Part shown: one piece after another, positions 5,583 to 6,363 of the stretch
How positions within the stretch are numbered: the first letter of the stretch is position 1
How the letters are laid out: each line of letters begins with the position of its first letter
Source: a bacterium
Lineage (GTDB): Bacteria > Latescibacterota > UBA2968 > GCA-2709665
DNA: 6,363 nt
Assembly (NCBI GenBank): GCA_027619145.1
Contig: JAQCGA010000254.1
Location: 1-6,363, forward strand
Direction of reading: 5' to 3'
The notes under the pieces: generated by a model
Told to the model about the DNA's origin: nothing
The model's database searches: none
The model's input: only the letters and a program-made list of their open reading frames with translations
Program-made: the position numbers and the translations under genes

Positions 5583-6363
5583 TCAACCCTCGGATCGTGT
5601 GCGCGCCTGAAGCAAACCGTCCATTTCGGCAACATCCCGCATCGCACCCAGTGCCTGAAACCTGTTGCGAGCCACTTCAAAAGCTTCGTACGCCTGGCCA
5701 GCCTGCCCCCGAGCCGCAGCCATTTTGCCCAGATCCCGGTGCGCCTCCGCCGCGCCCAGCGGATTGGAATACTCCTCGCTGAGCCGCAAGCTGTCCCGAA
5801 ACATACTCTCCGCCGTATGCCAGCGCCCACGCAATGTAAACAACCGTCCCATCAAACGATAGGCATCTGCTTCAATCACACGATTGCCAATTTTTCGACA
5901 AACATCAAAAGCGCGGGCACAACAAAGTGCAACCAGCGAAGTATCGCCCAGCTCCAGCAATACTTCCGCCCGTGCCAGATGAATATTTGCCATCACGTCA
6001 AACTGCTGATTCTCTCGTGCAATTTCGAAACCAAGTTCATAACACTTCATGGCCGCATTCCAATCCTGCCGGTCCGCATGCGTCATGCCCAGGTTGTGAT
6101 ATGCCCGGGCCTGGCCTCTGATATTGCCGATTTCCCTGCAAGTCTTCAAGCAAGATTCGTACTGTGAAACCGCAGCGTCCAGATCGCCACGAATGGTAGA
6201 AAGCACCGCCAGATTGTTGAGCACATTCACCTCAATGCCCCGATCTCCGGCTGTCCTTGCACGCCCCAACCCTTCGCGGTACGCCTCTTCCGCCGCATCG
6301 TATTCACCGCGTTGCATAAACACCTCACCCCGATTCGACGCCACCCGTGCCAGGCCCTGCTCG
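5583..6363 (-). CDS. Tetratricopeptide-repeat protein, C-terminal part (5' end outside window)
   Basis: The reading frame stays open to the window edge, so this is the last 259 residues of a longer protein. The GTG at 6344 is inside repeat 1 and is not the real start. Six tandem helical repeats of exactly 40 residues can be aligned on N-x-[GA] at positions 6-8 and a small-residue AA-type pair near positions 19-20 (RGEYDAA, RGDLDAA, RQDWNAA, LGDTSLV, RGRWHTA, RGQAGQA). This 40-residue spacing matches the TPR_12-type arrays found in MalT-like regulators, LGN and kinesin light chains, which bind protein partners or peptides. A short tail (AEMDGLLQARTRSEG) follows. The missing N-terminus could carry a kinase, ATPase, regulator or more repeats; nothing here decides. 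It ends 200 bp before the kinase gene, which has its own promoter, so it is probably a separate transcription unit. Confidence 0.85.
   Translation of the reverse strand, partial: EQGLARVASNRGEVFMQRGEYDAAEEAYREGLGRARTAGDRGIEVNVLNNLAVLSTIRGDLDAAVSQYESCLKTCREIGNIRGQARAYHNLGMTHADRQDWNAAMKCYELGFEIARENQQFDVMANIHLARAEVLLELGDTSLVALCCARAFDVCRKIGNRVIEADAYRLMGRLFTLRGRWHTAESMFRDSLRLSEEYSNPLGAAEAHRDLGKMAAARGQAGQAYEAFEVARNRFQALGAMRDVAEMDGLLQARTRSEG

Noticed and set aside
5271..6167. Plus-strand open frame of 298 codons across the kinase start and TPR gene
   Set aside because: It overlaps two well-supported minus-strand genes and their promoter gap, has a composition typical of antisense shadows, and shows no family features.

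Overview
The window looks like bacterial chromosome. All five genes I can support lie on the minus strand, so transcription runs right to left. The content is a cytosolic hybrid histidine kinase, a sigma-54 activator, a lipoprotein with a lipobox, and a phytanoyl-CoA-dioxygenase-like enzyme. This suggests a Gram-negative-type, probably environmental bacterium that uses sigma-54. I cannot assign a phylum from the sequence alone.

Layout in transcription order. (1) 6363-5583: the C-terminal part of a tetratricopeptide protein, six repeats of exactly 40 residues, cut by the window edge. (2) 5582-5383: a 200-bp gap with a plausible sigma-70-type promoter (-35 TTGACT, 17-bp spacer, -10 TTTATT). (3) A tight three-gene operon: a hybrid sensor kinase (5382-3184, TTG start; GAF, PAS, HisKA, HATPase, REC), a PhyH-type Fe(II)/2-oxoglutarate dioxygenase (3171-2389) whose Shine-Dalgarno overlaps the kinase stop codon, and an NtrC-type sigma-54 response regulator (2361-973; REC, AAA+, Fis-type HTH). 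It ends in an intrinsic terminator at 935-900. (4) A roughly 430-bp non-coding region. (5) A small lipoprotein of unknown function (445-41).

The most interesting part is the gap before the lipoprotein gene. It holds a very good sigma-54 promoter (530-546, minus strand: GG at -24, GC at -12, exact 10-nt spacing), an IHF-like box in an AT-rich segment just upstream (574-586), and three copies of a 14-bp dyad GCGTG-N4-CACGC (654-667, 827-840, 956-969). Together these have the standard architecture of a promoter driven by an NtrC-family activator, and such an activator is encoded immediately upstream. The working hypothesis is a self-contained circuit. A soluble kinase senses an unknown cytoplasmic signal and phosphorylates the NtrC-type regulator. 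The regulator binds the dyads and switches on the lipoprotein gene. The dioxygenase, co-translated between kinase and regulator, may make or remove the signal or act in the same response. The individual genes belong to known families. The dioxygenase-in-two-component arrangement and the lipoprotein target are the parts that may be undescribed.
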